64,000 nucleotides of DNA from Augochlora pura (lineage: Eukaryota > Arthropoda > Insecta > Hymenoptera > Halictidae): positions 2,976,001 to 3,040,000 of the forward strand of contig NC_135782.1 in assembly GCF_028453695.1 (NCBI RefSeq), read 5' to 3'. Both the position numbers and the translations under genes were made by a program. The notes beneath the pieces were generated by a model. That model had not been told where the DNA came from. It made no database searches and worked only from the letters and a program-made list of their open reading frames with translations. How positions within the stretch are numbered: position 1 is the first letter of the stretch; the number at the start of each line of letters is the position of its first letter. This document shows positions 9,246 through 22,224 of this stretch, piece by piece.

Positions 9246-12200
9246 ATGAGTTGCGGAATGGGAATGATTAAATACTTACTCTTCATATTCAACTTCGTCT
9301 TCGCGGTAAGTCCTATTTCTCTTCCATCAAGCCTATTATTTAACAAATTTATTATTACTTTATCGTTCATTTACTACTACTTTCATTCGTAAATGTTCAT
9401 GGAAATCGATCTAAAAACGTTCTTGCGTCATTTATTTGTATTTCCTGCGAGGATATAACACCCTCTGGAAACGCGTTAATTAGTCATAATTTAATCTGTA
9501 AATATCGACTCGCTTAGCGCGAAATAATTAGCGTAGAATAATTAGCATAAAAGACGGTAAAATGTATATTTGGTGACACTTTCGAAGCGTTTATATTTAT
9601 TTTATAAAGAAGGCTAGAAGTTAGGGGTGGTTTATCTATCAAAAATTGCGAAATGCGAAGCGCGCGAGTGTAATTATTCTTCAGTTTAATTCCGCACGTT
9701 CTGCAAACCGTTCGAATACGTTTAAATAATCTTCAGAGTTTCTTTGTTTATTGCCCCAAGCGAAATGCGTTCCATATTTTCGATTTCATTTTCTCTCCAT
9801 CGTCTCGCTCTTGTTTCAAATCTCGGTTTCTCCGATTTCTTGACCGCGTCCAATGCCAATGTCGCATTTATCGAATAATAGGCTGAACCGATCGCCGATT
9901 ATAATTTCTGAATCAACCTATCCTTGTTTTTCTCGTGCGCTTATTTAAACGCGCGTCAATGTTAGCCGGCGTGAGTCATGCGATAACGATATTCGACTCG
10001 CAACATCTTTCACACATTCGCGAAACCCGCTATTGTAACGTGTGTAATATTGCATACGCTTCGCTCTCGAAAGATTACACGTGGAATAAACCGTGGCGCG
10101 GTTGCTTTTATTTTTTTCGGTGCATATTTTCAATCTGTTTCGCGAGCTCTCGTAGACGCTTCAACACTGGCCACTAAAATCGAACGCAACAGTTTATTAT
10201 TCGTTCGATAAAAGCACGCGATGTTTCACCTGCAACTTTCGCTTTGTAATTAGCTATTTAGGTATACCTTCTCACTGTCTCATATTTGTAAACACACTTC
10301 TAGCTGCTCGACAATATCGAACGACATTGTTCCTTTCCAATCGCGCGTTACATTAATTACAAAACACGCGTCGAACGTATTCAATATCGTAGAGAAACCT
10401 TGTCGGATTTTATTCAACAATTCTAGTCTATTTTCAGCGTTAAACGGCTAGCAGATTCAACGTTAAATAGTCGCTCGGCTTTTGTAACAAAGTACGTGAC
10501 CGAGGCGACGGTTAACGATGGAAATACTTTTAATTCCCGATAACGCGATACCCGCGTACCCGCTATCTAGTTCTAATAGCGATAGGGGGAGAACTCGGTA
10601 AATTGTATATATCCTTTTCGACTATTAAATAATCGATATAACCGATTCTATTTGTGTCAGTGGTGTAGGTACTCTCTGTGCACTCGATTCGATGGGGCTC
10701 GTTTCAGCTCAATATTTTATCACCGTGCAATGCCTACGGTATATGCCACACGCTCGTCGTGGCTGGTTACGCGATTTCGTTTCTGTTCTCTCGTGTAAAA
10801 TAACGGAAACATCGCGCCAACTTTACAACTTTTTTCCTTTGCCGCGAGCGAAAATCAATTGCGATCGTTATGCAAGGTGGGAAACCCGCGATAAGATCGA
10901 AACTAATTTTCGACAGAGTTACATAAACTTTTGTTGGAAGGTTATTATTGCGCTCGGTTACAACGTGTGTAACCTAAATGCGCAGATACGACAATGTTTC
11001 GCGACGTTGTTTAAACACGGCCACGTTCTCGTAGGCGTGTAGAACGCGTTATATAGTATCGTGGAACATTATAAATTACGAACGTGAAATGTGGAAAGTC
11101 TCAAACGTTCGTTACAGTTCCAGATAGAAAAGTAAAATAAAAATTCTCTATCCAGAAAATAAAATAACTATTCGATAAGGCAATTAATTTATCAACCCAC
11201 AGCAACTGGCTCCGCTACCCGGATACCCCTTCCAGACTATAATCGTGTGTTTTCGGTAGCCGAAGTAAACTACCGCACGCGATTGTATTCGCGCGAATTC
11301 GAACGACCTAGAGAGCCGTCGATTGGCTAGGAGGAAATTCCGGGATGACGCGGTGGTAGGCGCGAATTAAAGTGCGTGAGTTTGAGAGAGACGTAAAGAG
11401 GAAAACCAAGGTAAACTCGCCCCCACGCGTTTTTCTTTGCGGACTCGTGATTTTCGAGTCAGTTTCAATGTTCGCCTCGTCCTCGGCTCTCACGCGTCAT
11501 TTTCATTGTTGTCCTTGCGCTGGATCCGCGGTCTTCTATTTCATTTTGAATGAATTGTCGTGCCGTTCCTCGTATCATTGTAACGACTCCAGCGAAATAA
11601 GATCAAGATGAGTTGTGTTTCGGACTGTATCAAGTGGTTGTTGTTCCTTTTTAACTTCTTGTTTCTAGTAAGTAATTTATCGATTTTCGCGTTGTTTTTT
11701 TACGTCTTCGACTCTGCATTGATCAGTCGTTCTTGGATTTCTATAAATTTTATCTTGTAGTTGTAATACATTTTATAGCATATTTTATAGTATATTTTAT
11801 ACTAGATTTTATATTATATTGTATACTGTATTTTTGACTGTATTTTATAGTATATTTTATACTGTATTTTATACTATACTTTATGATATATTTTATACTA
11901 TACTTTATGCTATATTTTATACTATACTTTATAATATATTTTATATATATTTATACTTATGAAAAATTTACCGACTTCTTTCTTGCCGCGTCTATTATAA
12001 AAATATTCCTATTAAACACTTTCAAACAAACATATTTCTCCGAACACATACCGTAACAGAAATAGTACGAAGTTTAAAGCAATCCAATCTTGGCAATGTT
12101 ACAAAGCACTGTACAATAGTCGCGTTTGTAACTCGACGGTGTTAAACAAATAGGACGATGATTTATAAAAGGGAGAGTCCAGTGTAAAAAAATCGAGGCT

Positions 12201-15200
12201 AGTTCTCTGCGTCGGTTTCTAATGCAAATATCCGGAGGAGGGTTAGAAGGAGGGTAGAACAGGAATTCTTGGGAGAATTCGATCGAGCAAGAGAGAGTCT
12301 TTGTTGTCGTATCTAGTTACGCGTTGGCAGCTGTTTGATTTAATCCCGCGTGTAGAACTTTAGGGCGAGATGTATAAACACGAGGAGGGGTTGGGGAGGG
12401 GGGGATGCCGATCGAAACGAGGCGAATTCCAACACCGGTTCGCTACTACTTCCAGTAAAACAGGAGCCGATCGTCTAAGTCGAGGCAATTTCTATGCCAC
12501 TATGCCATGCTCCGTAAACTACGTCATTCGCTCCCATGGCCGTAGGGGTAGCTTGGTCGCGATCGCGTTCCAGATTCCTCCTCGATCACCGGCTCGCGCT
12601 ATATTGCATCCTTGACATTTTATCATTTCTACAAATTCCCATTAACGCTCGGGAAGTTCAATTATCGCTGCAACAGCTCTCGACGGATGCGCCGACGGAA
12701 ACACTTTAACAACAACGCAGCCCCCCCCATTTAACAATAAATATCGCCGATTCACGTTTCTGAAAATTGCTCGAAATCTTTTTATATATTTTACCAAAGT
12801 CTATTGCAAAATTAACGTAGCTACAAAACGCTTTAAAATTGTTTCTGAGCGCTTTAAAAAATGCGATCGAAATTGATGAATAAAATCACGAATAAACCCA
12901 CAGCACACTCGGACATATTTTTGTTTTATGACGATGATCGAATGATATTGCTCCCTCTCTTGTTTTTGCAAGGTATTGTCGCGCCTCGGTTTCGTATGGT
13001 CAAAGAGTGGAGAAAAAGCTAACAGTTGTATTGTTATCGTTGTCAGAGCTACGCCCCGTTCGAAGATACGCAATCTGTTGGATGCGTAAATTAGTGAGAC
13101 GATCTTCTCTAGCGAAATTAAACGTGTCGCGGACGACGTTGTCGGAATTAGTTCTGACATCGGCGTTTATCAGATTTGTTGTCTCTGTGCGTCATTGTCG
13201 CTCTGAATCAACTGATTCTTAGGAACTTCGGTTACTTCCTCGTAATTCCCTGCTCAACTCCTTTCGCAATACGATCCGCGTCGTTAAGGGAAGAGATTGC
13301 GACCGTAACGACTAGTCTCCGATTTCATTTTTTACTATGGTTATTGTAGCATCTCGTATTTCAGTGTTATGGTATTTCTTATTTAATTATTATAGTATTT
13401 CCTATTTAATTATTACATTATTCCTCATTTAATTATTATATTATTTCTCCTCATTACTATACTATATCTCCTCAATACTACAAAAATATTTTCTCCAAGC
13501 ATGCATTCTATCTAAAGTCGTAGAAAGTTAAAACAGATCGAGTGCCATTGTTACAAAACAATGCACATTGGTCTCCCTCAGAGTTTGATAATACCAATAT
13601 CAATCATTAAAGCTTTACAAACATAATTTAGATATCGTCGACGACACCCGAGTCGGCTCGTTGCAATTAATATTCGGAATTGCGACGCTTGGTAACATTC
13701 ACGACGAAATTAACGCTGTCTTTTGTCTTGCGCGAACAGAAGAATCCGCGCGCCGGCACGTTTTACGTAACGCAATATAATTGTTAAATGTAACCGGGAA
13801 CGAACGGCGGACTTGTACACTTCGTGCAGCCAACCGCGATATAACGCAGCCCGGTGTATTTCCACTTGGGCCACTTCCTAAGAGATAAAAGTCGCTTTTG
13901 CGAACGGGTGACTTCGTGTTTCCCGATGAGACGGAATAAAAAAGAATATTCCGCCTTGCGGCGGACGATTGTTAACAACAGAGATGGTAATTGGCGCGTC
14001 GAATGGGTAGAACAATTGATGAGATCGAGTGTAGAAAAATCTGAATTGGGTTTCATGCGTTCGTTAATAGCGACTGACGTAATATCGATAGTTTTATCTC
14101 GTTCGACGTGTACAGTTTGCTTTTTGGAATCGCGCGACGATTCGTCGGAGAAAAAATGGCGTCGCTGAGGAATTTAAGATCGTTGATCGTTAAGATCAAC
14201 CCTTTGACTCCGAGGCATTGCTCAAATTTTTCTATCACGTTCCAAATAATTAAAAAAATAATCTTTGTGCCAATAAAATTTGGATTTACTGTTAAAATGG
14301 CTTCGAGTGCAAAGGGTTAAATATCGTTATTGCTAATGGAAGCTTGGTTGTTTGTACGATTCTGCATTGCGTTATCCGGACAATTATCAATCGCTTAGCA
14401 ATTAAAGTTCACAGTTCGATGTATCTATTGTGTAGATAGATTCACGGTAGCCGATTCGCGTAGAGTATACTTGGAAATTTCTCGATTGACAACGCAATCT
14501 ATGCGATAAAGGCGTAGATTGTTCATTATGAAATCGTGTCGTCGATCTAGAAATAATAGATCGGCGAATGTGATGGGTGTAGTTTTGACAAGTGGGATTT
14601 AATAATTATGTAACAATAATAGCAGTATATATATAGATTTCTATTACTTTGTTTTACAGTAATATATATGTTACTATTACTTATTTAATTTTTGGACCGA
14701 TTTCAAATAAAATTGAGTACTTATATAGTTAGCCTTAAATCCTTTGAAATAGTATTTTAATATAATATATTAATACAGCAAATATTATTTATATTCTCAT
14801 ATTCTTACATCAATATATTAATATACATATCACATCATATTAACATAAAAATATGCGAATACCAAACTACCTCAATTATACTACATTAATAAATTGCACT
14901 GAAATACCATTTCAATCACCGATAAAAATTAAATACCTAATCGCAATTAATATACGGTCTATCAATACCCGGTGAATTCTTATCAAATTCAATCGAACCC
15001 GTAGGTTACCAGGAATCAATGTTCTACACGTCGTGGGAACATCGGACAGTAAAACCGGCGAGATCGCATCGATAAGAATTCCGGATACGCGTTTTATCCG
15101 TGGTTTAAAAATAACGAGCCACCGGCGCTGGTAATAGAAGCGTTCCTATTAAATTAGACGTTAGATAAGGATAACGCGACGCCGCGTCGGCGACGAGTTC

Positions 15201-18200
15201 TCTACCAGGGAAGTCGCGGAACGCGCGGATAAAAGTCTGTTCTCGACGAAAGGGTTCCATATTGAGATCGCTATCTGCGCGATGTTTGGTAGCGTTTAAC
15301 AAGCCGCCGTGTGACGTAATCTAGGACACGGTACACAGAGAGGAGAGGCGTTTGCTATCTCCGGCGGGCAGAGGGATTCATAATTTCGGTCGTTCCGAGA
15401 ATAAAGATAAAAATTGACGTGTTCACGGAACGGTGTATTATAGCGTCGTTTATCATTTGATATCGTTGCGCCTTGCCTCTCGGGGATTTATTATATCCGC
15501 GTTACCGAGGCTTGCACGACGCAACGACGTTACCAATAGAGAACTAATTTCTTCTCGATCCGTCGACTAGGATACGTATTTTTTTGCCATTCGATTAAAA
15601 TTGCAAACTTTTATTTTATTAATATATATTCCATTTTATTATATATGGAAGTATCAAGAGACGTAATATCTTTATATATTTCTTACCAGTACATATTTAT
15701 CGAAAGTATCAAAAATCGAAATATTAAACTACCTTACTCCCCGACAGAAATAAATAATTAAGATAAACTATGAAAAATGACCGGGTACTTTGACAATATA
15801 ATAGATGAACAGAAATCATTCCGCCTAGCTAAGTAATTGCGTTGTTCCCCGGTCCGTGACATTTTTACTAGCGCGTAGAAGAAAGCAACCTTGACTGGTC
15901 AGAATGAAGCCGCGATTTATCCATAAAAGAGCATAGCCGCGACCCAGAAAACGTCGACGGCGCAGGACTGTTATTTAAACGTCGGACCAGTACCATACCG
16001 TCCGACGTACATTTTCCTGGAAGCTGTTGAGTCATATCCCCGTGGTTCCTTTCATCTGTTTTCGCGCACCGTCCGCGGACCACGTACGCGCACTCACGAA
16101 TACCTGCATGCGAGCTTATGCATACCCGTTCGCTCTTATATGCGCATATATGCGTTTAGATATGTATATATGCTATCATATTTGCTCTTATATATTTATA
16201 TATACTTTTATATATTTATATATGCTTTTATAAATTTATATATACTTTTATAAATTTATATATATACATTTTTATATATTTATACATGCATTCATATATG
16301 TATCCTACGTGCTTATATGCAACGACGCGCTCGTATACACGTGCTTAGACGCACACGCGCGCCGAGCGATCACGAAAAATAACTCTTTCGAGCGGCCAAC
16401 TCCTTTGTCCGGCGCCAGCCAGTTTCATTCAAGGCTCGCGCGTTGTTCGACGGACACAGCGAAACAGGTTTCGTTGCCTTCGGCGGGAACTCGGCTTTCT
16501 AAAACGTCCGGCCCTCGTGGAAGAATAACCGCCTAAGCCGTCCGCAGAGCAGGACTTTCGACTTATCGAGCGGGCTCTCTCGATGATCGTTATCCGGCTC
16601 AATGGAAAAAACAACGGCCATTGATAACGGCGCGTCGGCGGACGCCGCGGAATTAGAAGCCGGGAGCGTTGCAGCCGGTGCAGCCAAAAGCTGTTAATAG
16701 AACCGGTGACGTTAGCCACGCGAATTATGAGTCAATAGGAAAGATCGACCAATTCCGAAACGCCCCCCGCGCGTCGCGCCGCTGCGCGAGCAGACAGCGG
16801 CGGAGGAGTTATGTCAGAATTCTCTGTTGTCCGAATACGGCGGCGATCGTTTAAAAACGATCAATTTTAATTGCTCGGACGATTTATGATATATTCTTGG
16901 AGGATTTGTTCTATTTTTTTTTTAATTATTAGAAGCAAGGTTATGGCAAATATTATAACGAGGAACTTTTGGATTTCGTAGAGGGACTTTTGAGAATTTA
17001 TAATGAATAAAGAAATCTTTTGGCCGTTAATCCGTGTTTCGCGCTCGATCGGCTCAATTTTGGATAAATCAATAACGATAGAATCTGACGGTGTAATTTA
17101 ATCGCGAGGCGACATGCCCGCCGTATTTCACCGCCGATTATCGGCCGGATAATTGAGCAACGTTGTCGCTGGAAGTTACTACTCGCCCTGTTTATTAGGT
17201 ACCACCGATTTATCGAGTTACAGGATCGGCTTATCGACTTTTCTCCGAAAAAACTTACAATTAAATTAATCCCGCTAATATTTTCGGAAAACACGCGATA
17301 CCGATCGCGGCATGTCGTTTCCACGAGTCCGTCGATTAATTATCGAGTCGTTTGTCAAACGATAAGCTTTACGGAGAATTCTCGGCCGAGTCATCATTAT
17401 CGCGTGTCATTATCTTCAGTTGACGAACGTGGATCGTTTTGAACTATCGAATAGCTCGATCGACGGCACGAAGCATCTAAGAGAGACCCCGGCGATCCTG
17501 ATTTATCCTTCTGTTCGACGCGCGCGCGCGCGTGATTCACGGCGGAAGCTCTTATCAAGGAAATACGCGGATGACGTCATCCGCGGTTAGGCGATCAAAC
17601 CTATGCGAGACGAGGATAATCAACGGCGAGATCGTGCAATCTCTATTTTTAACATTTCGCGGTGAAGGGAGAAATTCGATTTTATCTCGCCGGATATGCC
17701 GGATTTTCGGCCTTCAGATTAGACACGTTACTAATACGGTCGCGTTTTGTAATAATTAAAATGACAAATTGTCCCATTTTGTTTCGTTGAGAAGACGGAG
17801 TTTTTATTAGGTACTAAACGCTTTTAGTTTTCTAGCGGCGCGTCGATGCGTTTACGACATTCAGTTTCGTTTTAAGAAGCGAAATAGAACCTTGTTTTAT
17901 AATCGTTTTATAATAAATTTTATGAGCGTTTTGGAGCAATGCTGGGAACGTTAACGTTTTTATAGGAGAATTGTTGGCCTGGAAATTAGAATTGTTGAAT
18001 CGTGTGTGGAAGATCGTAATTTAGACTCGGCGCTATTTTTTAATAAGAAATTAGTGAATGTAGGAATTAAAGAATTGAGAAAATAATGAATTAAGAAATT
18101 CATGAATTAAGAAATTAATAAATTAGTTTACACTTTTACAAGTATAGTAAATTTAAGAAGATTAAGTTGAAAAATCGATTCTAAATGAAAGGTGATATTT

Positions 18201-21200
18201 AACTAAAATTTGTACACGTCTTTCGATTTATTGATAAAACAATAGCGTCACATCGAACCAGCAGCTGTTTTTTTCCCTCCTTTTATAGAAACAGCGTTAA
18301 CGCCGCACCATCGAATGCCGTGCCGAGATACTTACATATCCAATCGGAATCGATCCTTACCGTTCCGCGCCATGTCTACGATATTCTAGTCGGTGTCGGC
18401 ATTTGCCGGCGTCACAGAGGCGTCCTTCGCGATCCGCAGTTCTCCTTGACTAGCCAAAAACTGAAACCGAAGACGGGATCGTCCGACTGTAAAATATCCC
18501 CTACCACTTCGATATTCGTCTACAGAGTTGTAACAGAAGCTTTATTGAAAGCTTTAAGAAGCATACGGACGCGAGAACCCCACCCCTGCTACGCCGCCAA
18601 ATGGAAACACAGTTAGAGTTTGCATGTTCGATCGGTAATAATTTCTGCAGAAATTCATACGAACGCTATGATAAATGACATATGGCAAAGATTAAGGGAG
18701 CTTTGAATTTAATGCATTGCCAATATTAAAATCGCGCAACCCCTTTTCCTTTTTAAATATTGGAATCTGTTAGAAACTTGTGAACAATTTTAAGGTAGAC
18801 AGTAGCATAGAAAATTGCTTATATTTATTATAGTTGCCATTGTTAATAATCGATATATTCGCAGATATTGGTGGAATAGTTATTTTGTATTTTGCGAAAA
18901 ATTAAATATGTAAATGTCAAAGCAGAGAAGCTTTACTGGATTTCTTTCTCTACTTTATTATTCTACTTTATTCCTCTACTTTATTATTCTACATTATTCC
19001 TCCACTTTACAGCTCTACATTATTGTTCTACGTTATTGCTCCAATTTATTTTCCGCGTAGGACGATTCGAATTATTCTCGTAGGAACGGTCGGTGAATCG
19101 GTCTCGTAAAATGTTCTAGGACAGACACGTTGGTCTAGAAACAACTGTGTTAACAGGTATCACCGTGGCCACCGGGTCTGCTAAATCCGACGCGACCTGC
19201 TCGATACCGCACGCGTGCTATAGTCGACGGCGGATCACGAATGACAAATACTTGCACGGTTACACTACAAAGTTGAATAACAGACACGTTGCACGTGCGA
19301 CGGTCCCATCATCGATCAAGACAATTTCGAGCGTGTGCTTGACACGAAGGCGTCACATCCACGAAGTTTCAAGGATGTCGATGCCTTTCGCAGTCGTTGT
19401 AATGCTTTCTGTACGATCGCCCTATTTCTTTTTCTTTTATAGAATCGCATAGGAATCCGTACGTTGAATACGATTGAATTATAGAATTGAATTAATTAAA
19501 TTGAATTAAACGTTGACACGAGGCAGTATTTTGTATTGAAAATTTATTTTTGGTATAGGAAATAATTCTTGAATTAGGCAGCGATTTTAGAAAGTAGAGA
19601 ATGATTTTTAAATTACAGAATAGTTCTTAAAATTAGCGAATAAAGTTTAAGCTAGAAAATAATTATTGAATTAAAGAATAATGTTTGAGCTACAGAATAA
19701 TTTTTAAATTAAAGAATAATATTTAAACTAGAGGACAATTTTGTAAATTAGAGAATAATTTTTAAACGAAGCAGTGATTTTTAAATTAGAGAATAATGTT
19801 TCAATCAGCGGATAATGCTTAAATGAAAAAGTAATTTTAAAATTAGACAATATTCTCTAAATCAGGGAATAATGTTTCACCGAATTAGAAATTGTTGGTT
19901 ACTTAAAGGTGATCAGAAAGCGGGGAATAAATACCTGGCGTGCTGTCGTTTAATTTTTGCGCGAAGAATGCAAGAGCATCGCAAAGGTCACTAAACGGTG
20001 AACGTCACCCATGGTGTAGGAAATGGGATTCTCGGAAGCTGAACTCGGACTTCTCTTCCTGTACCGTTCTCGGTATTTTAACGTTCTCGTATTTTTGCGT
20101 CGTTAAACGTTCTACCTTCAGCAATTCGCTGTAACTGTAATTGTTCGTTAGTACGAACCGTCATCCATTATTGAGAAAAGAAGAAATCACGTTTATATGT
20201 CATATAAGTCATGTATATAAAAGATCGTCTTGGTCGTCCAAGATGGCTCCTCGATTAAAGTGCATTGAACCATTCGACGTATACTTGGAAGGTAACCTAA
20301 ATTCACGTACACGATCCTCGCAATCATGGTGTACCATGTACATGGAGCGTCCAATGCCAACCGGTTGCTGTTGTGCAATGTGACGTAACAAGAGACTGCC
20401 ATCGGCAGTTAGGACACTCGTCATAGCATTCAATCGCAAACTCGCATCAAGACACCAGGATCAAAGTTGTTTACTGTCATGCGTGCAGAATAAATTATAA
20501 AAAGATACACTATTTTCTTCTTTAAATAAAAATCCAATCACTCGATAATATTCTTAGATTGTAAAACAAGAAGGGTGTGTTTTAGATAGTAATATTAGTC
20601 CGCTAGAATCATATTATTTATTTTAATATTATCCACTACCCTTTGAGCAGATAAAATTACCCCAAAAAAATAATTACCTTGTCCTTTAAACAAAAATCTC
20701 GTCTCTACACATTTTCAAATTATAAAAGAAGAAAAAAATATCTGTTACTCCATAACATGAAAAGGTATCTACTTTAATGCTATTCTTAATTTAATTCTCA
20801 TATTTCATTTCGTAGAATATTACCTGGCAGGTGTGCTTCGTTTTTCTCGAAGCTTACGTTAATTTTGCATGTTCTTCTTTGTTACAGCTATGCGGCATAG
20901 GCATCTTGACGATCGGCATTATTGCCCGCGTGAAAATGGCCTCGCCAAACAGCGGAATCGAAACACACGTAGCATTCCCGGCGATAACGTTAATAGTGTT
21001 GGGAAGCGTCATCTTCGTAATCTCGTTCTTCGGATGCTGCGGCGCCATTCGGGAGAGTCATTGCATGACGATCACCGTAAGTACACCTTCGCCACGGATG
21101 CTCAACACACATACATAGTAGTATGCTTGCGACACGGGGAAACTTATCCGATTCCGTTTCAGTTCGCGTCGTTCCTGCTCTTTATTCTGCTGATACAAGT

Positions 21201-22224
21201 GGCGGTCGCGATTTACGCCTTCGTCGTCGTCAAGGATGCCGACGTCAGACAGGAGTACCTAATACTGTTCGACAAATACAATAAGGATAACGCCAGCATG
21301 GAGGTCGTGGATATATTCCAGTCGGAAGTAAGTAATACCAGTTCGACGCGTCGAAAACCAACCCTCGAAATTCGCAATTTAATTAACGCTTTACCAATCA
21401 AAATAACACATGGATAACAATAATAATTTCAAATAGAAACTAAGGTAAACTCTAATATTGTTGTATAGTCTTTCAAATATTAGGTACGCTTTCTTTTATA
21501 TCAATCAAAATTAGATCAACGAAACAAAAATGAAATACGCGAGACAAATATTCCTTAAATGCCAACGTTATGGAGATATAAAAATGTTTGTTGATTTAAT
21601 TAGCTTGTGATAATAGGAATGTTTACGACGGTCAAAGTGTTAAGCAACCGGACGATTGAGCAACGACCTGATCGTAAAACTTTGAATGCTTCGTTACAGT
21701 TGCAATGCTGCGGTGTCGATTCTCCGAACGATTTCCACAACGATACTCTTCCTCAGAGTTGTTGCGCCCAGAGGGAAGGAGGGTGTTATCTGAACAAAGC
21801 TTACCAGAAAGGTTGCGCGAAGGCGTTAAAGGAAGCACTACAGCTTGCGGGATCCGTGTTAGGCGGTGTGGCAATTGGAATCGCTGGGGTTGAGGTAAAC
21901 TTCTATTATTCGCTATGAAACTTTGCATTTAGTGGTGTGCATGTACTTCACTTAATTTCTCGTACCATTTAGTGTAGCTTGAATCTTCGTTAGAAATTTT
22001 TAACTTTTTAGTTTTTATTTTAATAATATAGAAAATGGTATAGTAATAATATATAAATATAGAAAATATGTGAGCGAACGATTCTCGCTGGTTTCCGTTG
22101 TAAAATCAATTAGACGGGTTAAAAAAATGATTGTTCTCTTGTGTTACAGTTGGTCGGCATCATCTTCGCGCTCTGTTTAGCGAACTCCATCAGGAACACG
22201 GAGCGCAGGGGTTACAGGGTGTAA
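9246..22224 (+). CDS. Tetraspanin (copy B), CD63-like
   Basis: Five exons, 9246-9305, 20888-21076, 21163-21327, 21700-21894 and 22150-22224, all phase 0, encode 227 residues. The start is MSCGMGMIKYLLFIFN with context AAAATGAG. Membrane segments are about 10-33, 50-70, 84-105 and 188-213. The intracellular loop has the conserved GCCGAIRESHCM (69-80). The large loop has LQCCGVDSPNDF (CCG 141-143), QSCC (159-160), C167 and C177, so six cysteines, with sequons at N126 and N152. The tail is very short and ends RGYRV, which resembles but falls one residue short of the GYxxPhi lysosomal sorting signal of CD63. Membrane-microdomain organisation is the family role. The first intron is 11.6 kb and includes an alternative first coding exon at 11608. 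Exons 1-3 have the same lengths as those of the upstream tetraspanin, which supports tandem duplication. Confidence 0.92.
11608..11667 (+). CDS. Candidate alternative first coding exon of tetraspanin B
   Basis: ATG at 11608 begins 20 codons, MSCVSDCIKWLLFLFNFLFL, ending exactly at a consensus donor (GTAAGT). Length, phase and pattern (MSC....IK.LLF.FNF.F.) match the exon at 9246, so it could splice to 20888 and give an isoform differing only in the N-terminus and first half of TM1. A purifying pattern is visible: the residues differ but the hydrophobicity and the MSC start are kept. It could instead be the relic of a third tandem tetraspanin whose other exons were lost. No other tetraspanin exons are visible between 11668 and 20888. 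Confidence 0.75.
11755..11960. repeat. AT-rich tandem repeat (about 20-nt unit)
   Basis: Units like ATTTTATACTATACTTTAT repeat about ten times with small changes (ATTTTATAGTAT, ATTTTATACTGT). It is non-coding and starts 90 nt after the alternative first exon. Confidence 0.8.
13360..13480. repeat. Short AT-rich tandem repeat
   Basis: Units such as ATTTCTTATTTAATTATTAT and TATTTCCTATTTAATTATTA recur about five times with decay towards the 3' side. It is intronic. Confidence 0.6.
14200..14316. mobile_element. Short TTAA-class (piggyBac-like) MITE
   Basis: The left end starts CCCTTTGACTCCGAGGCA after TCAA and the right end finishes CGAGTGCAAAGGG before TTAA, giving a 117 bp element. The right end is the same as in the copies at 26242, 30790 and about 51455. 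TTAA targets and CCC...GGG termini are the known hallmark of piggyBac-type elements. There is no coding capacity, so it is a non-autonomous element. The left TSD is one base off (TCAA). Confidence 0.65.
16135..16310. repeat. TATATTTATA-type simple repeat
   Basis: Repeated TATATATTTATATATGCTTT-like units, an AT-rich microsatellite or minisatellite inside the intron. Confidence 0.75.
17566..17585. promoter_or_regulatory. 20-bp perfect palindrome with a CRE/ATF core
   Basis: CGCGG-ATGACGTCAT-CCGCG reads identically on both strands and contains TGACGTCA, the full CREB/ATF palindromic site. It lies in a CpG-rich stretch of the tetraspanin B first intron, just after a (CG)n run at about 17519-17532. 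Binding is inferred from the motif alone. Confidence 0.4.
18945..19050. repeat. CTACTTTATTATT tandem repeat
   Basis: A 12-14 nt unit (TCTACTTTATTATT, TCTACATTATTCC) recurs about seven times. It is intronic and AT-rich. Confidence 0.7.
19550..19880. repeat. AATAATTTTTAAATTAGAG minisatellite
   Basis: About 14-15 degenerate units of roughly 20-22 nt (AGAGAATAATTTTTAAATT and variants), in the intron about 1 kb before exon 2 of tetraspanin B. Confidence 0.75.
20209..20457 (-). other. Unassigned minus-strand open frame nested in the tetraspanin intron
   Basis: An open frame of about 80 codons on the minus strand ends TGA at 20209. It has protein-like composition (segments such as SVLTADGSLLLRHIAQQQ and FRLPSKYTSNGSMHFNRG). 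A stop lies just upstream and no ATG opens the frame well, so it would have to be an exon or a gene fragment. I do not recognise the family. The opposite strand is also open over much of the same stretch, which weakens the case. Confidence 0.2.

Larger units (their letters stand above)
9306..20887 (+). other. First intron of tetraspanin B (11.6 kb)
   Basis: The donor is GTAAGT at 9306 and the acceptor TTACAG ends at 20887. Apart from the alternative exon at 11608, a palindromic CRE-like site at 17566, a TTAA-flanked element at 14200 and several AT-rich minisatellites, I see no gene in it. A minus-strand open frame at 20209-20457 is listed separately with low confidence. The length and content suggest that intronic regulatory DNA is concentrated here. 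Confidence 0.75.

Noticed and set aside
18320..18616. 98-codon plus-strand frame in the tetraspanin B intron
   Set aside because: No splice context, no recognisable motif, mixed random composition.
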